A stretch of DNA of 64,000 nt, taken from the NCBI GenBank assembly GCA_016719885.1, contig JADJYF010000005.1, forward strand, positions 366,589 to 430,588. Direction: 5' to 3'. The translations under genes were made by a program, and so were the position numbers. Under the pieces are notes generated by a model. That model did not search any database. It was not told the DNA's origin and saw nothing but the letters and a program-made list of their open reading frames with translations. Of the stretch, positions 35,605-44,920 are shown in pieces. Numbering within the stretch: position 1 is the first letter of the stretch; every line of letters starts with the position of its first letter. The stretch comes from Pseudomonadota bacterium (lineage in GTDB: Bacteria > Pseudomonadota > Gammaproteobacteria > Ga0077536).

Positions 35605-36443
35605 GGCGACGCCTCGCACAGCGCCAGCGCGCGTTTGACCAGGGTGACCGCGAGGCCGAGCTTGTACTCGTCCGATCCGTGATGATCGACTGGCGGCGCA
35701 TGGCGACCGCGTACCAGGTTCTCGTGCAGGGCGTGGACGACATCGGCGCCATCGCCATCGACGATCGCGGCTTCCACTTCCGGCAGGCGCACCGGCATCG
35801 GATCGATGCCACCGACCGCGACGCGCGCGTGGCCAGCGCCGCGCACCACGCACACGTTGACCAGCGCGAGATCCTGGCGCTGCCGTGAGAATTCGAGGTA
35901 GGCGCCGCGTGCACCGCGCGGGTGCGGTAATTCGATGCTGGTGGCGAGGCGGCCATTCAAGGCATGGCTGCGAAAGCCGGTGAAGAAATCACCGAGCGCG
36001 ATGCGGTCCACCGTTTCGCCATGGGACGGCGCGACCGCCGTCACCAGCGCGTCCGAGGCCAGCAGCGCCACCGCCATGTTGGCGCGCGGATCGGCCCAGC
36101 ACACGTTGCCGAGCACGGTGCCGAGATTGCGCACCTGCACGTCGCCGAGGCTGTGCGCCGCCGCGTGCAGCCACGGCAGTTCATCGCACACGAAGGCATG
36201 TTCGAGCAACGCGGCATGGGTGACGCGCGCGCCGATGGTGACGGACTCGTGGTCGACGGTGATGGCATCGCTGAGTTCGGCGACGCCCGCCAGGTCGACG
36301 ATCGCGCGCGGCGTGGCGGCGCGCAGGCGCATGGCCTGCAGCAGGCTCTGGCCACCCGCCAGCGGCACCGCGCCGGCCGCCAGGGCACGCAGCGCGTCGG
36401 CCAGGCTTGCCGGGCGCGAATAGGTGAATGCAGCGGGCCGCAT
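35601..36443 (-). CDS. FAD-binding subunit of molybdenum hydroxylase
   Basis: A 280-aa CoxM-like flavin subunit: FTYSRPASLADALRAL, the FAD-pyrophosphate motif AGGQSLLQAMRLR, and the second flavin motif NLGTVLGNVCWADPRAN, then a C-terminal CO_deh_flav_C domain (FSRQRQDLALVNVCV). It passes electrons from the iron-sulphur domain of the partner to an acceptor. The start at 36443 has GGGGAG 8 bases upstream; the frame continues to 36539 without similarity. It is the first gene of the operon, divergent from the two-component system at 36614. Confidence 0.9.
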   Translation of the reverse strand: MRPAAFTYSRPASLADALRALAAGAVPLAGGQSLLQAMRLRAATPRAIVDLAGVAELSDAITVDHESVTIGARVTHAALLEHAFVCDELPWLHAAAHSLGDVQVRNLGTVLGNVCWADPRANMAVALLASDALVTAVAPSHGETVDRIALGDFFTGFRSHALNGRLATSIELPHPRGARGAYLEFSRQRQDLALVNVCVVRGAGHARVAVGGIDPMPVRLPEVEAAIVDGDGADVVHALHENLVRGRHAPPVDHHGSDEYKLGLAVTLVKRALALCEASP

Positions 36444-36613
36444 GGTGATTTTCTCCCCTCGTGCGCGGCATCTTCGCGCCGGCGCTCCGTATTGAATCAT
36501 TCCCAGGCGAAGCACACCATCGCGCACTCGGCTTGCCATGGCCCCCGGGGACTGGGCGATGATGTGAGGGTCAAAACCTGCCGGCGCCCGCCCCGTTTCG
36601 AATCATCCCCAGC

Positions 36614-37285
36614 GTGAAAGTTCTACTCGTCGAAGACTCCCCGATCCTGCGCGACAGTCTCGCCGAGCATCTGCGCGCCCAGGGTGCGTCGGTCGATGCG
36701 GCCGAAGATGGCGCGCAGGCGCTGGCCTACCTGGCGAGCTACAGCTACGACATCGTGATCCTCGATCTCATGCTGCCCAAGGTCGACGGTATGCGCGTGT
36801 TGCGTGACATGCGCGCGGCCGGTGCGACCTCGCGCGTGCTGGTGCTGTCGGCGCGTGACGAAATCGCCGATCGGGTGGAGGCCTTGAATCTCGGCGCCGA
36901 CGATTACCTGGTCAAACCTTTTGCCCAGGCCGAACTCGAGTCGCGTTTGCAGGCCCTCATGCGCCGCAGCCTCGAGGCGCCGCAGCCGCAGCTGTCGGTG
37001 GCCGGGCTGCGCGTCGATCCGGCGCGACGGCTGGCCAGTGTCGATGGTCGGGCCCTGGCCCTGAGCCCCAAGGAATTCGCCCTGCTGGAGGCGCTGTTGC
37101 GACAGCGTGGCACGGTGCTGACCCGCGGCCGCCTGTTCGAACTCTTGTACGACAGTCGCAGCGAAGCGTCGGACAAGGTCATCGAAGTGCTGGTCAGCAC
37201 CTTGCGCGCCAAGCTCGCGCAGGCGGGCGTGGCGGACGTGATCCAGACGCGCCGCGGTTTCGGCTATGTCATCGACTCGCCATGA
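36614..37285 (+). CDS. OmpR-family response regulator (QseB/PmrA-like)
   Basis: A 223-aa regulator: receiver domain with Asp8, phospho-acceptor Asp51 (VILDLMLP) and Lys101 (LVKPF), then the winged-helix Trans_reg_C domain (LSPKEFALLEALLRQRG, TRRGFGYVIDSP). It starts at GTG 36614. Its stop overlaps the start of the sensor kinase (ATGA), and the metal-efflux genes follow on the same strand, so it is likely to control them. The QseB/PmrA resemblance is by style of sequence only. Confidence 0.9.
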   Translation: MKVLLVEDSPILRDSLAEHLRAQGASVDAAEDGAQALAYLASYSYDIVILDLMLPKVDGMRVLRDMRAAGATSRVLVLSARDEIADRVEALNLGADDYLVKPFAQAELESRLQALMRRSLEAPQPQLSVAGLRVDPARRLASVDGRALALSPKEFALLEALLRQRGTVLTRGRLFELLYDSRSEASDKVIEVLVSTLRAKLAQAGVADVIQTRRGFGYVIDSP

Positions 37286-38658
37286 CCTCGATCGCGCGCC
37301 GCCTCAGCCTGTGGATGATGGTTGGCGGCGGCGCGCTGTTTGCCGCGCTGTTCGCCACGCTCGACCACTTGGTCGACAGCCAGCTGCATGAGCGCTTCGA
37401 TGCCGCGCTGGTGGCGCGTGCCGGTGCGTTTGCCGACGTCATCGCGGCGCCCAAGGTGAGCGATCGCCAGGTCGCCGACAGCTGGCCCGAGTTTGCGCCG
37501 ACGCGTCATGAAGATTTCTACCAGATGTGGGACGCCGCCGGCGCGGTGCTGGGGCGCGCCGCATCCAACCAGGGGCGCGATCTCGAGCGGCCATCGATGG
37601 CCGCCACCGCCACGCCCACGGTCTTCGACCTGATGCTGCCCGACGGCCATCGCGGCCGCGGCGTGTTGCTGGCGGTATGGCCGCGCGAAGTCGCCGCTAC
37701 GCAGGCCTCGCCGTGGACGGTGGTGGTGGCCAGTGAACGCGAAGCACTGGATGCGCTCGAAGGGCGAATTCATGTGATCCTGAGCTACGGATTCGCCGGC
37801 GCCTTGCTGTTGATGCTGGCGCTGGCGTTGGCGGCGGTACGCGCCGGTTTGAAACCGCTGCGCGAATTCGGCGAGGACGCCGCGCGGCGCGCGCTGGCGC
37901 CGCGCGCCACCGTCCATACACCGCACCTGCCGACCGAACTCGTGCCTATCGGGCTATCCCTGGACCGCGCGTTCCAGGCGCTCGCCGACGCACTGGTGCG
38001 CGAACAACGCTTTGCGCGGGCCGTCGCCCATGAATTGCGCACGCCGCTCGCCGAGATGCAGCTCACGCTGGAACGTCTGACGGCCGAACAGGGCGCGCGC
38101 GATCCGCGGATCGATATGTTGGAGGACAGCCTGGCCGGCATGACGCGCACCGTCGACGGCCTCTTGGCCCTCGCGCGATACGAGGCCGGGCTCGCGGCGC
38201 CGGCCATCGAGCCGCTGGAACTGTGCGCGCTGGTGCGGCGACTGGTCGAAGAGCGCGCCGCGCGCAGTGCGGCACGCGCGCTTGCCGTGGAGTGCGCGCT
38301 GCCGGCCGAGGCCTGGGTGCAAAGCGATGCCGTGTTGCTTGAACGGGTGCTCAGCAACCTGCTCGGCAATGCCGTCGACCATGCGCCCCACGGCGCGCGC
38401 ATCGTGGTGTCGGTGGAACTCGGCGCCGCCGAAGCCACGCTCGCCATCGTCAATCCCGCGCCCACGCTCGATGCAGAGGACGTCGAGCAACTCGGTGAGC
38501 GCTATTTCCGTCCCGACAGCGCGCCGCTAGACCGGCGTCACGTCGGCCTTGGCCTCGCGCTGTCGATAGCGATCGCCCGGCAACTGGGCATCGAGCTCGA
38601 CTTCACGCTGCGCGACGGCCTGCTTAAGGTCAGGCTCACGGGACTGGCGCTGGTTTAA
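37282..38658 (+). CDS. sensor histidine kinase
   Basis: A 458-aa kinase: membrane segments at about 10-28 and 167-188 flank a periplasmic sensor domain of about 140 residues; the HisKA domain carries the phospho-accepting His250 in AVAHELRTPLAE, and the HATPase domain has the N-box NLLGNAVDHAP and the G-box HVGLGLALSI. It is co-transcribed with the response regulator. The periplasmic domain has no metal-binding motif rich in His or Cys, so the signal (metal ion or another stress) cannot be named. Confidence 0.9.
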   Translation: MTSIARRLSLWMMVGGGALFAALFATLDHLVDSQLHERFDAALVARAGAFADVIAAPKVSDRQVADSWPEFAPTRHEDFYQMWDAAGAVLGRAASNQGRDLERPSMAATATPTVFDLMLPDGHRGRGVLLAVWPREVAATQASPWTVVVASEREALDALEGRIHVILSYGFAGALLLMLALALAAVRAGLKPLREFGEDAARRALAPRATVHTPHLPTELVPIGLSLDRAFQALADALVREQRFARAVAHELRTPLAEMQLTLERLTAEQGARDPRIDMLEDSLAGMTRTVDGLLALARYEAGLAAPAIEPLELCALVRRLVEERAARSAARALAVECALPAEAWVQSDAVLLERVLSNLLGNAVDHAPHGARIVVSVELGAAEATLAIVNPAPTLDAEDVEQLGERYFRPDSAPLDRRHVGLGLALSIAIARQLGIELDFTLRDGLLKVRLTGLALV

Positions 38659-38662
38659 GGGT

Positions 38663-38685
38663 CTTAAGCGAATCCCAAGCTTGGG
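38663..38685. promoter_or_regulatory. possible operator before the metal-efflux genes
   Basis: Directly after the sensor kinase stop and about 45 bases before the adaptor gene start: CTTAAG, five bases, then CCCAAG (11-bp spacing, the spacing of PmrA-type direct-repeat boxes, with the second half imperfect). CCCAAG is also the left arm of a perfect 12-bp palindrome CCCAAGCTTGGG. Binding of the response regulator encoded upstream is inference. Confidence 0.3.
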
Positions 38686-38727
38686 CGGCTAGTCTGCACG
38701 CCGTCATACCAGGGATCTCGCATCACC

Positions 38728-39768
38728 ATGCTGCGTGCCAGCCTTTTTTCCATGTTGCTGATGACGGCCGGCATCGCCGCCGCCGGCGACAAGCCCATCG
38801 AACTTGGCGCCGAACAGGCGCGCCTGCTCGGCATCCGCACCGCATCCGCGAGCGCGGCCACCCACGTCAGTCACGATCACCTCATCGGCGATGTGCAGTT
38901 GCCGCTGGCCGGCAGCGCGGTGGTGGCATCGCCTTACGCGGGGCGCGTCTTGAACGTGTCGGCGGACGAAGGCGACAGCGTCAGCGCCGGCCAGGTTCTG
39001 GCCGTGATCGCGAGCCGCGATTACGCCGAGCAACGCGCGCGCTTGAAGAGCGCCGAGGCGGAGCTCGACTTGGCCAATCAACAGCTCGGCCGCGACGAGG
39101 CGCTGCTTGCCGCCGGCGTGATTGCCGCTGCCCGCGCCGAGGCCAGCCGCGCCGCGCGCACACGCGCCGTGGCGAGCGTCAACGCCCTGCGCGCGAGCTT
39201 TGACGGCGCGCCGCCCGACAGCGCGTCCAGCGGCAGCTACGCGCTCAAGGCGCCGGTCGCCGGTCGCGTCATTGAGCGCCATGTCTCGCCGGGCGCCGCG
39301 CTGGCGGAACTCGAAGTGGCATTCGTGCTGGCCGCCGACAGTGGCTGGCGCCTGGAAGTGGCGGTGCCGTTGGCGCTGACGTCGCAACTGGACGGCAAGG
39401 CGGTGCTGCGCGTCGGCGCCGTCGAAGCGCCGGTCGAAGGGCGCGGTTACCGCATCGACAGCGCCACCCAGACCGTGCACGTGCGCGGTCGGCTGCCGGC
39501 CGACAGCGGCCTGTTGCCCGGCCAACGCGTCACCGCGCAATTGTTGCTGCCGGCGCCGGCCAATGCGCTGGCGGTACCGCGCGGCGCCATTACGCGCGTC
39601 GCCGGCGAGAGCCGCGTATTCGTGCAGCGCGCGGGCGGTTACGAGCTGGTGCCAGTGACGGTGGTCGGCGACAGCGGCGCCGACAGCGTGGTGAGCGGCG
39701 CGCTCAGCGCCGGCGAGACGGTGGTGGTGAGCGGCGTCAGTGCGCTCAAGGCTTTGCTGGAAGAGTAA
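38728..39768 (+). CDS. periplasmic adaptor of heavy-metal efflux system (CzcB/CusB-like)
   Basis: A 346-aa membrane-fusion protein with a signal peptide (SLFSMLLMTAGIAAAGD). The lipoyl halves read SPYAGRVLNVSADEGDSV and LKAPVAGRVIERHVSPG, with a short helical hairpin between (RLKSAEAELDLANQQLGRD). It lies 2 bases before the HME-RND gene. No obvious metal-binding His/Met N-terminal domain is present, so the metal is not clear. It links the RND pump to the outer-membrane channel at 43156-44391. Confidence 0.87.
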   Translation: MLRASLFSMLLMTAGIAAAGDKPIELGAEQARLLGIRTASASAATHVSHDHLIGDVQLPLAGSAVVASPYAGRVLNVSADEGDSVSAGQVLAVIASRDYAEQRARLKSAEAELDLANQQLGRDEALLAAGVIAAARAEASRAARTRAVASVNALRASFDGAPPDSASSGSYALKAPVAGRVIERHVSPGAALAELEVAFVLAADSGWRLEVAVPLALTSQLDGKAVLRVGAVEAPVEGRGYRIDSATQTVHVRGRLPADSGLLPGQRVTAQLLLPAPANALAVPRGAITRVAGESRVFVQRAGGYELVPVTVVGDSGADSVVSGALSAGETVVVSGVSALKALLEE

Positions 39769-39770
39769 TC

Positions 39771-42700
39771 ATGCTCAAGCGCCTGGTTGAATTCTGTCTC
39801 AGTCAGCGCTTGCTGGTGCTGGTCGCCGCGCTGGCGCTGGTGGCGGCCGGTGTGTTCGCGTTCCTGCGCCTGCCCATCGACGCCTTTCCGGACATTTCGC
39901 CGACCCAGGTCAAGCTCATCCTGAAGGCGCCGGGCATGACGCCGGAGGAAGTCGAATCGCGCGTGGTCGTGCCGCTCGAGATGGAATTGCTCGGCATTCC
40001 GCGCCAGACCGTGCTGCGCAGCTCGGCCAAGTACGCGATCGCCGACATCACCATCGATTTTGAAGAGGGCACCGACATCTACTGGGCGCGCCAGCAGGTG
40101 GCCGAACGTTACGCCAACGTCGCCGATATCCTGCCGGCCAACCTGGAGGGCGGCCTGGCGCCGCTCGCCACGCCCTTGAGTGACTTGTTCATGTTCACCA
40201 TCGAAGGTGGTGAACTCGATGCGCAGGCGCGCCGCGCGCTGCTCGACTGGACCATACGGCCGGCGCTGCGCACCTTGCCGGGCGTCGCCGACGTGAATGC
40301 GCTGGGCGGCGAAGTGCGCACCTTCACCGTGGTGCCGGACCATGCCGCGCTGACCCGTGCCGGCCTCAGCTTCGCGGCCGTCATCGCCGCGCTCGAGCAT
40401 AACAATCGCAACGACGGCGCCGGTCGCCTGCGCGACGGTGAAGAAGCCCTGATCGTGCGCGCCGAAGGCGCCATCAAGAGTCTCGACGATCTGCGCGCGG
40501 TGGTGCTGGCGGCCGGTCCCCATGGACCGATACGCATCGGCGATGTGGCCGAGGTGCGCACCGAGAGCCTGACCCGCTACGGCGCCGTGACCCGCGACGG
40601 CCAGGGCGAAGCGGTCGAGGGCCTGGTCATCGGTTTGCGTGGCGCCGACGCCTCGGCCTTGATCAAGTCGGTGCGCCAGCGCCTGCATGATCTCGAGCCC
40701 AGCCTGCCCAAGGGCGTCAAGCTCGAAGTGTTTTACGACCGCAGCGTGCTGATCACGCGCGCCATCAGTACCGTCGGCCATGCGTTGCTAGAAGCCAGTG
40801 TGCTGGTGGTGCTGTTGCTGCTGGTGTTTCTCGGTGAGCTGCGCGCCGCCCTGGTGGTGGCCCTGATGCTGCCGCTGGCGGCGCTCGCGACCTTCATCCT
40901 CATGCGCGTGTATGGCCTGACCGCCAACCTCATGAGCCTGGGCGGCCTGGCCATCGCCATCGGCATGCTGGTCGACGCGGCGGTGGTGGTGGTCGAGAAC
41001 GCCATGAGTCATCTCACTTCGCCAGCCGCGTCGCGCCTGCCACGGCTGCACCTGGTGTACCGCGCGTGCGTGGAAGTGGCGACGCCGGTGACCGCGGGCG
41101 TGTTGATCATCTGCCTGGTGTTCATGCCCTTGCTGACGCTGAGCGGCCTGGAAGGCAAGCTGTTCACGCCGGTGGCGCTCACCATCGTGTTCGCGCTGGC
41201 GGCCTCGCTGCTGTTGTCCTTGACGGTGGTGCCGGTGCTGGCCTCCTTGCTCTTGAACAGCCACGCGCATCGCGAACCGTGGCTCATGCGCGTCTTCAAC
41301 CGCGGCTATGCGCCGCTGTTGCGCTGGGCGCTGGACCACGGCGTCGCTGTCATGGTACTTGCGCTGTTGATGCTGGGCGTCGGCGTGTTGGCCTACGGCA
41401 AGGTCGGCAAGACGTTCATGCCGACCATGGACGAGGGCGACCTGCTGGTGCAGCTCGAAAAACTGCCGTCGGTCAATCTCGAACGCTCGGTGGCGACCGA
41501 TCTCGAAGTACAGCGCGAACTCATGAAGCGCGTGCCCGAGATCGAACACATCGTGGCGCGCGCTGGTGCCGACGAACTCGGCTTCGATCCGATGAGCCTC
41601 AACCAGAGTGACGTGTTCCTGCAATTGAAACCGAAATCGGAATGGCGCCAGCCGGACAAGGAATGGCTGGCGGAACAACTGCGCGTGGTGTTGAGCGATT
41701 TTCCCGGCGTCGATTTCGGCTTCACCCAGCCCATCGAAATGCGCGTGGCGGAAATGTTGACCGGCAGCCGCGGCGATGTCGCGGTCAAGATCTTCGGTCC
41801 CGATCTCGCGCAGCTCGGCACGCTGGCCAGCGCCATCGAGCGCAGCCTGCGCGGCGTCGCCGGCAGCCAGGATGTGCTGACGCTCACCAATGACGGCATG
41901 CAATACCTCGCCACCCGCATCGACGCCTTGGCCGCCGGCCGCGCCGGCCTCGACGTCAGCGCGGTGCAGGACGAACTGCGCGCGCAGGTCGAGGGCCTGA
42001 CCGTCGGCACGGTCATGCAGGAAGGACGGCGCGTGCCGCTGCTGGTGCGCGGGCCGCAGGCCGTGCGCGAAGACCCGGCCGCCTTCATGCGCGGCAACCT
42101 GGTGACGCCCGACGGCCGCAGCGTGCCGCTCGCCGACGTCGCGCGCATCGAACGCAGCGAAGGCCCGGTCAAGGTCGACCGCGAAAACGCTTCGCGCTAC
42201 GCGGTGGTGCAGGCCAACGTCGCGGGCCGCGACCTGGTGGGCTTCGTCGAAGAGGCGCAGCGCGTGATCAAGGCCGACATCGCCTTGCCGCCGGGCTATC
42301 GCCTGGTCTGGGGCGGTCAGTTCGAGAATCAACAGCGCGCCGCCGAGCGGCTGGCCATCGTGGTGCCGGCGGCGCTGGCGATGATCTTCATCGTGCTGTT
42401 CATGACCTTCGGTTCGATTCGCCAGTCGTTGCTGGTGTTGGCCAACATCCCGTTCGCGCTGGTGGGCGGTGTGCTGGCGCTGTGGGGTACGGGTGAATAC
42501 CTGTCGGTGCCGGCCTCGGTCGGATTCATTGCGCTGCTCGGCATCGCGGTGCTGAACGGCCTGGTGCTGGTCAGCTATTTCAACCAGCTCGGCGCCGCCG
42601 GCATGCCGATCGCGGACGTGGTGTTCGAAGGCGCGCGCCGCCGCCTGCGGCCGGTGATGATGACGGCGTCGATCACGGCCTTCGGCCTGGTGCCGATGCT

Positions 42701-42842
42701 GTTGGCGAGTGGCCCGGGCGCCGAAATCCAGAGACCGCTGGCGGTGGTCGTGATCGGCGGATTGTTCACTTCAACGCTGTTGACCTTGCTGGTGTTGCCG
42801 GTGCTGTTTCGGCGTTTTGCGCAATTCGAGGTGAGGCACTGA
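39771..42842 (+). CDS. heavy-metal RND efflux pump (CzcA family)
   Basis: A 1023-aa RND transporter of the heavy-metal branch: LPIDAFPDISPTQVKLI and PGMTPEEVESRVVVPLE at the N-terminus, the TM4 motif GMLVDAAVVVVENAMSHL, and FMPTMDEGDLLVQLEKLP after the middle membrane bundle, all typical of CzcA/CusA/CnrA proteins. In TM4 the charge pattern differs from the GDGAVVMVEN of classic CzcA, so the metal could be other than zinc, cobalt or cadmium. It is the pump of the operon 38728-44797. Confidence 0.92.
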   Translation: MLKRLVEFCLSQRLLVLVAALALVAAGVFAFLRLPIDAFPDISPTQVKLILKAPGMTPEEVESRVVVPLEMELLGIPRQTVLRSSAKYAIADITIDFEEGTDIYWARQQVAERYANVADILPANLEGGLAPLATPLSDLFMFTIEGGELDAQARRALLDWTIRPALRTLPGVADVNALGGEVRTFTVVPDHAALTRAGLSFAAVIAALEHNNRNDGAGRLRDGEEALIVRAEGAIKSLDDLRAVVLAAGPHGPIRIGDVAEVRTESLTRYGAVTRDGQGEAVEGLVIGLRGADASALIKSVRQRLHDLEPSLPKGVKLEVFYDRSVLITRAISTVGHALLEASVLVVLLLLVFLGELRAALVVALMLPLAALATFILMRVYGLTANLMSLGGLAIAIGMLVDAAVVVVENAMSHLTSPAASRLPRLHLVYRACVEVATPVTAGVLIICLVFMPLLTLSGLEGKLFTPVALTIVFALAASLLLSLTVVPVLASLLLNSHAHREPWLMRVFNRGYAPLLRWALDHGVAVMVLALLMLGVGVLAYGKVGKTFMPTMDEGDLLVQLEKLPSVNLERSVATDLEVQRELMKRVPEIEHIVARAGADELGFDPMSLNQSDVFLQLKPKSEWRQPDKEWLAEQLRVVLSDFPGVDFGFTQPIEMRVAEMLTGSRGDVAVKIFGPDLAQLGTLASAIERSLRGVAGSQDVLTLTNDGMQYLATRIDALAAGRAGLDVSAVQDELRAQVEGLTVGTVMQEGRRVPLLVRGPQAVREDPAAFMRGNLVTPDGRSVPLADVARIERSEGPVKVDRENASRYAVVQANVAGRDLVGFVEEAQRVIKADIALPPGYRLVWGGQFENQQRAAERLAIVVPAALAMIFIVLFMTFGSIRQSLLVLANIPFALVGGVLALWGTGEYLSVPASVGFIALLGIAVLNGLVLVSYFNQLGAAGMPIADVVFEGARRRLRPVMMTASITAFGLVPMLLASGPGAEIQRPLAVVVIGGLFTSTLLTLLVLPVLFRRFAQFEVRH

Positions 42843-43159
42843 TGAGTACGTATCCCGATCTGCGGCGTTTGACCGTGGTGTTTCCTACCGCGGTCGAAGA
42901 TCGCCTGCTGGAGATCCTGATCGAGCAGGAGCCGCCCTTGCCGGGTTTCACGGTGGTCGCGGCCGACGGCCATGGCGCCGACTTTTCCACCGCCAGTCTG
43001 CGTGAGCAGGTGCGCGGCCGCGTGGCGCGACGCATGCTTTTGATGGTATTGCCGGCCGAGCGCATCGACACCCTGGTCGGCGCCTTGCGCGCGGCGATGC
43101 CTCATCCCCACGTCACCTGGTGGGTGGAGCCGGTACTGGCTTTCGGGAGGCTGGCATGA
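42842..43159 (+). CDS. DUF3240 family protein
   Basis: A 105-aa cytoplasmic protein: LTVVFPTAVEDRLLEILIEQ, PGFTVVAADGHGADF and MLLMVLPAERIDTLV, ending with VTWWVEPVLAFGRLA. It has the ferredoxin-like pattern of DUF3240, known from gene neighbourhoods of CzcA-type pumps. It starts one base into the pump's stop (TGATG) and overlaps the next gene by ATGA. A regulatory (PII-like) role has been suggested from fold; that is inference. Confidence 0.8.
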   Translation: MSTYPDLRRLTVVFPTAVEDRLLEILIEQEPPLPGFTVVAADGHGADFSTASLREQVRGRVARRMLLMVLPAERIDTLVGALRAAMPHPHVTWWVEPVLAFGRLA

Positions 43160-44391
43160 AGCGCTTCGCGGCCCTGCTGCTGCTGTGCTGCGCGAGCGCC
43201 GAGGGCAGCGACTTCATGCCCGATCCCGCGCAGGCGCTGATCGCCATCGATGCGCTGCCGATGGTGCAGGCGGCGCAGGCGCGCGGCAGCGAGGCGGACG
43301 CGCGCGGCGAAGCGTTCAGGCGCAACCCCTATGGTTTCGAAGTCGGCATCGCGCCGACCGTGCGTCACGAGAATCGCGGCACCAGCTACGGCGAATGGGA
43401 GGCGAGCGTCTCGCACCGGCTGCGACTGCCGCGCAAAGCCGATATCGATCGCCAACTGGGCGAGGTCGGCATCCAGGCCGCCACGCTGGGCCTGGCCGAC
43501 GCACGCCATGCCGGCGCGCGCGCGCTGCTCGAGCGCTGGTTCGAATGGTTGCGCAGCGGCGGTGCGCTGCGTCTCGCCATCGACCAACAAGCGCTGGCGC
43601 GCGCCGAACGCGATAGCGTGGCGCGCAGGGTGACGGCTGGCGATCTCGCCACCCTCGATGCCGAACGTGCCGATGCCGCGTTGGCCGCGGCCGACGCCGC
43701 GCTTGCCCGCGCACGCTTCGAGCACGGCCGCGCGCGCAACGCGCTCGACACGCAATTTCCTTCCCTTGCTCCGCTGCCTGGCTCGCCCGACGTCCCGTCG
43801 CCGCTCTTGAGCGGCGACGCCGACGTCGAGGCTATCGTCGACGGCGTGGTGAACGAGAACCACGAGATTGCCATCGCCGAGGCGTTGGCACGCCGCCAGG
43901 GCCTGGCGGCGGCGCGTGCCGACGCCGAGCGTCGTCCCGATCCCAGCGTCGGGCTGCGCGTGATCGATGAAGCGCGTGGCAACGAGCAGGCGGTGGCGCT
44001 GACCGTGTCCATTCCATTTGCCGGGCCCGCCAGCGCGCCGACGGCGATGGCCGAGCAATATTCCGCTGACGCGCTTGCCGCCGACGCCGCCGAGGTGCGC
44101 CGCAGCGTGCACAGCGAGGCCCTGCAATTGGCCACCGGCCTCGGTGACCTGCTCGCCAATTGGCAAGCCGCCGAGCGCGCCAGTGTCGCCAATGACGCCG
44201 CGCTTGCGCGCATGGAAAAAGCCCGTGCTCTCGGTGAAGCAAGCTTCGCCGACGTTGCGCTGGCACGCCGCAACGCCGTTGATGCCCGCGCCGCGGAGTG
44301 GCAGGCGCGCGTGGCGGTCCACGAAACCCGCATGCGTATCGAAGTCGATTCCCATCGGCTGTGGTCGCGGCACGAAGACCATGATCATTGA
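43156..44391 (+). CDS. outer membrane efflux protein of the metal operon (TolC/CzcC-like)
   Basis: A 411-aa TolC-type protein with signal peptide (KRFAALLLLCCASAEG) and two OEP repeats of long alpha-helices (EVGIQAATLGLADARHAGA, ALARMEKARALGEASFADVA). It is shorter and more divergent than the NodT-type channel at 15647. The C-terminus ends HEDHDH, a possible metal-binding tail. The start at 43156 has GGGAGG upstream and overlaps the DUF3240 stop. It provides the outer-membrane channel for the metal pump. Confidence 0.85.
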   Translation: MKRFAALLLLCCASAEGSDFMPDPAQALIAIDALPMVQAAQARGSEADARGEAFRRNPYGFEVGIAPTVRHENRGTSYGEWEASVSHRLRLPRKADIDRQLGEVGIQAATLGLADARHAGARALLERWFEWLRSGGALRLAIDQQALARAERDSVARRVTAGDLATLDAERADAALAAADAALARARFEHGRARNALDTQFPSLAPLPGSPDVPSPLLSGDADVEAIVDGVVNENHEIAIAEALARRQGLAAARADAERRPDPSVGLRVIDEARGNEQAVALTVSIPFAGPASAPTAMAEQYSADALAADAAEVRRSVHSEALQLATGLGDLLANWQAAERASVANDAALARMEKARALGEASFADVALARRNAVDARAAEWQARVAVHETRMRIEVDSHRLWSRHEDHDH

Positions 44392-44392
44392 C

Positions 44393-44797
44393 ATGACGCT
44401 TGCCATCATCGTGAAAAATATCCTGCGCCTGACGCTGGCCGCCATGCTGGCCGGCGGCGTGGCGCAGGCGGCCGATATGACGCTCGAAGTGCGTGCCGCC
44501 GTCGACGGCGGCCTCAAGCTGCGCGATGTCGAGGTCAAAACCCTGGCGAGCGCGGTGGCGGTGTCGGGGCGGGTGCAGCGCGCGGTCGCGTTGCGCAGCG
44601 CGGCCGGGCGGCGCGTGGTGGTGAGCGTGCGCGGCGCCGACGGCCACCAGCGCGCACGCAAACAACTGGCGGTGACGACGCTCGGCCTGCCGCGTCACGG
44701 CAACGCCTGGTCGCGCTTCTACATCGAGCTACCGGTGGTCGCGCAGCCGGGTGACGTGGTGTCGGTATCGCTGCCGGCGGTCGGCGAACAACCCTGA
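44393..44797 (+). CDS. periplasmic protein of unknown function in the metal-efflux operon
   Basis: A 134-aa protein with a signal peptide (about residues 1-27, cleavage near AQAAD). The mature part is beta-rich (LEVRAAVDGGLKLRDVEVKT, VAVSGRVQRAVAL), with basic patches and a VVAQPGDVVSVSLPA stretch. I do not recognise the family; it has no cysteine and few metal ligands. It begins 2 bases after the outer membrane gene stop, so it is very likely part of the operon. An alternative start at 44381 (MIID) overlaps the previous gene. Confidence 0.6.
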   Translation: MTLAIIVKNILRLTLAAMLAGGVAQAADMTLEVRAAVDGGLKLRDVEVKTLASAVAVSGRVQRAVALRSAAGRRVVVSVRGADGHQRARKQLAVTTLGLPRHGNAWSRFYIELPVVAQPGDVVSVSLPAVGEQP

Positions 44798-44920
44798 GAC
44801 GATGGCGACCGGCTCATCGACCGCGGCGCCGCGCATTGGAAACCAGGTGATGTGGGGCGACTCGCGTCGCCGATGCCGTGGCCAGGAACGGCCACGAGGA
44901 CAGGGATGGAGTAGTGGCCT

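Noticed and set aside
34237..35682. 481-codon frame on the plus strand over the molybdenum hydroxylase gene
   Set aside because: Shadow of the minus-strand gene, whose cofactor motifs are complete.
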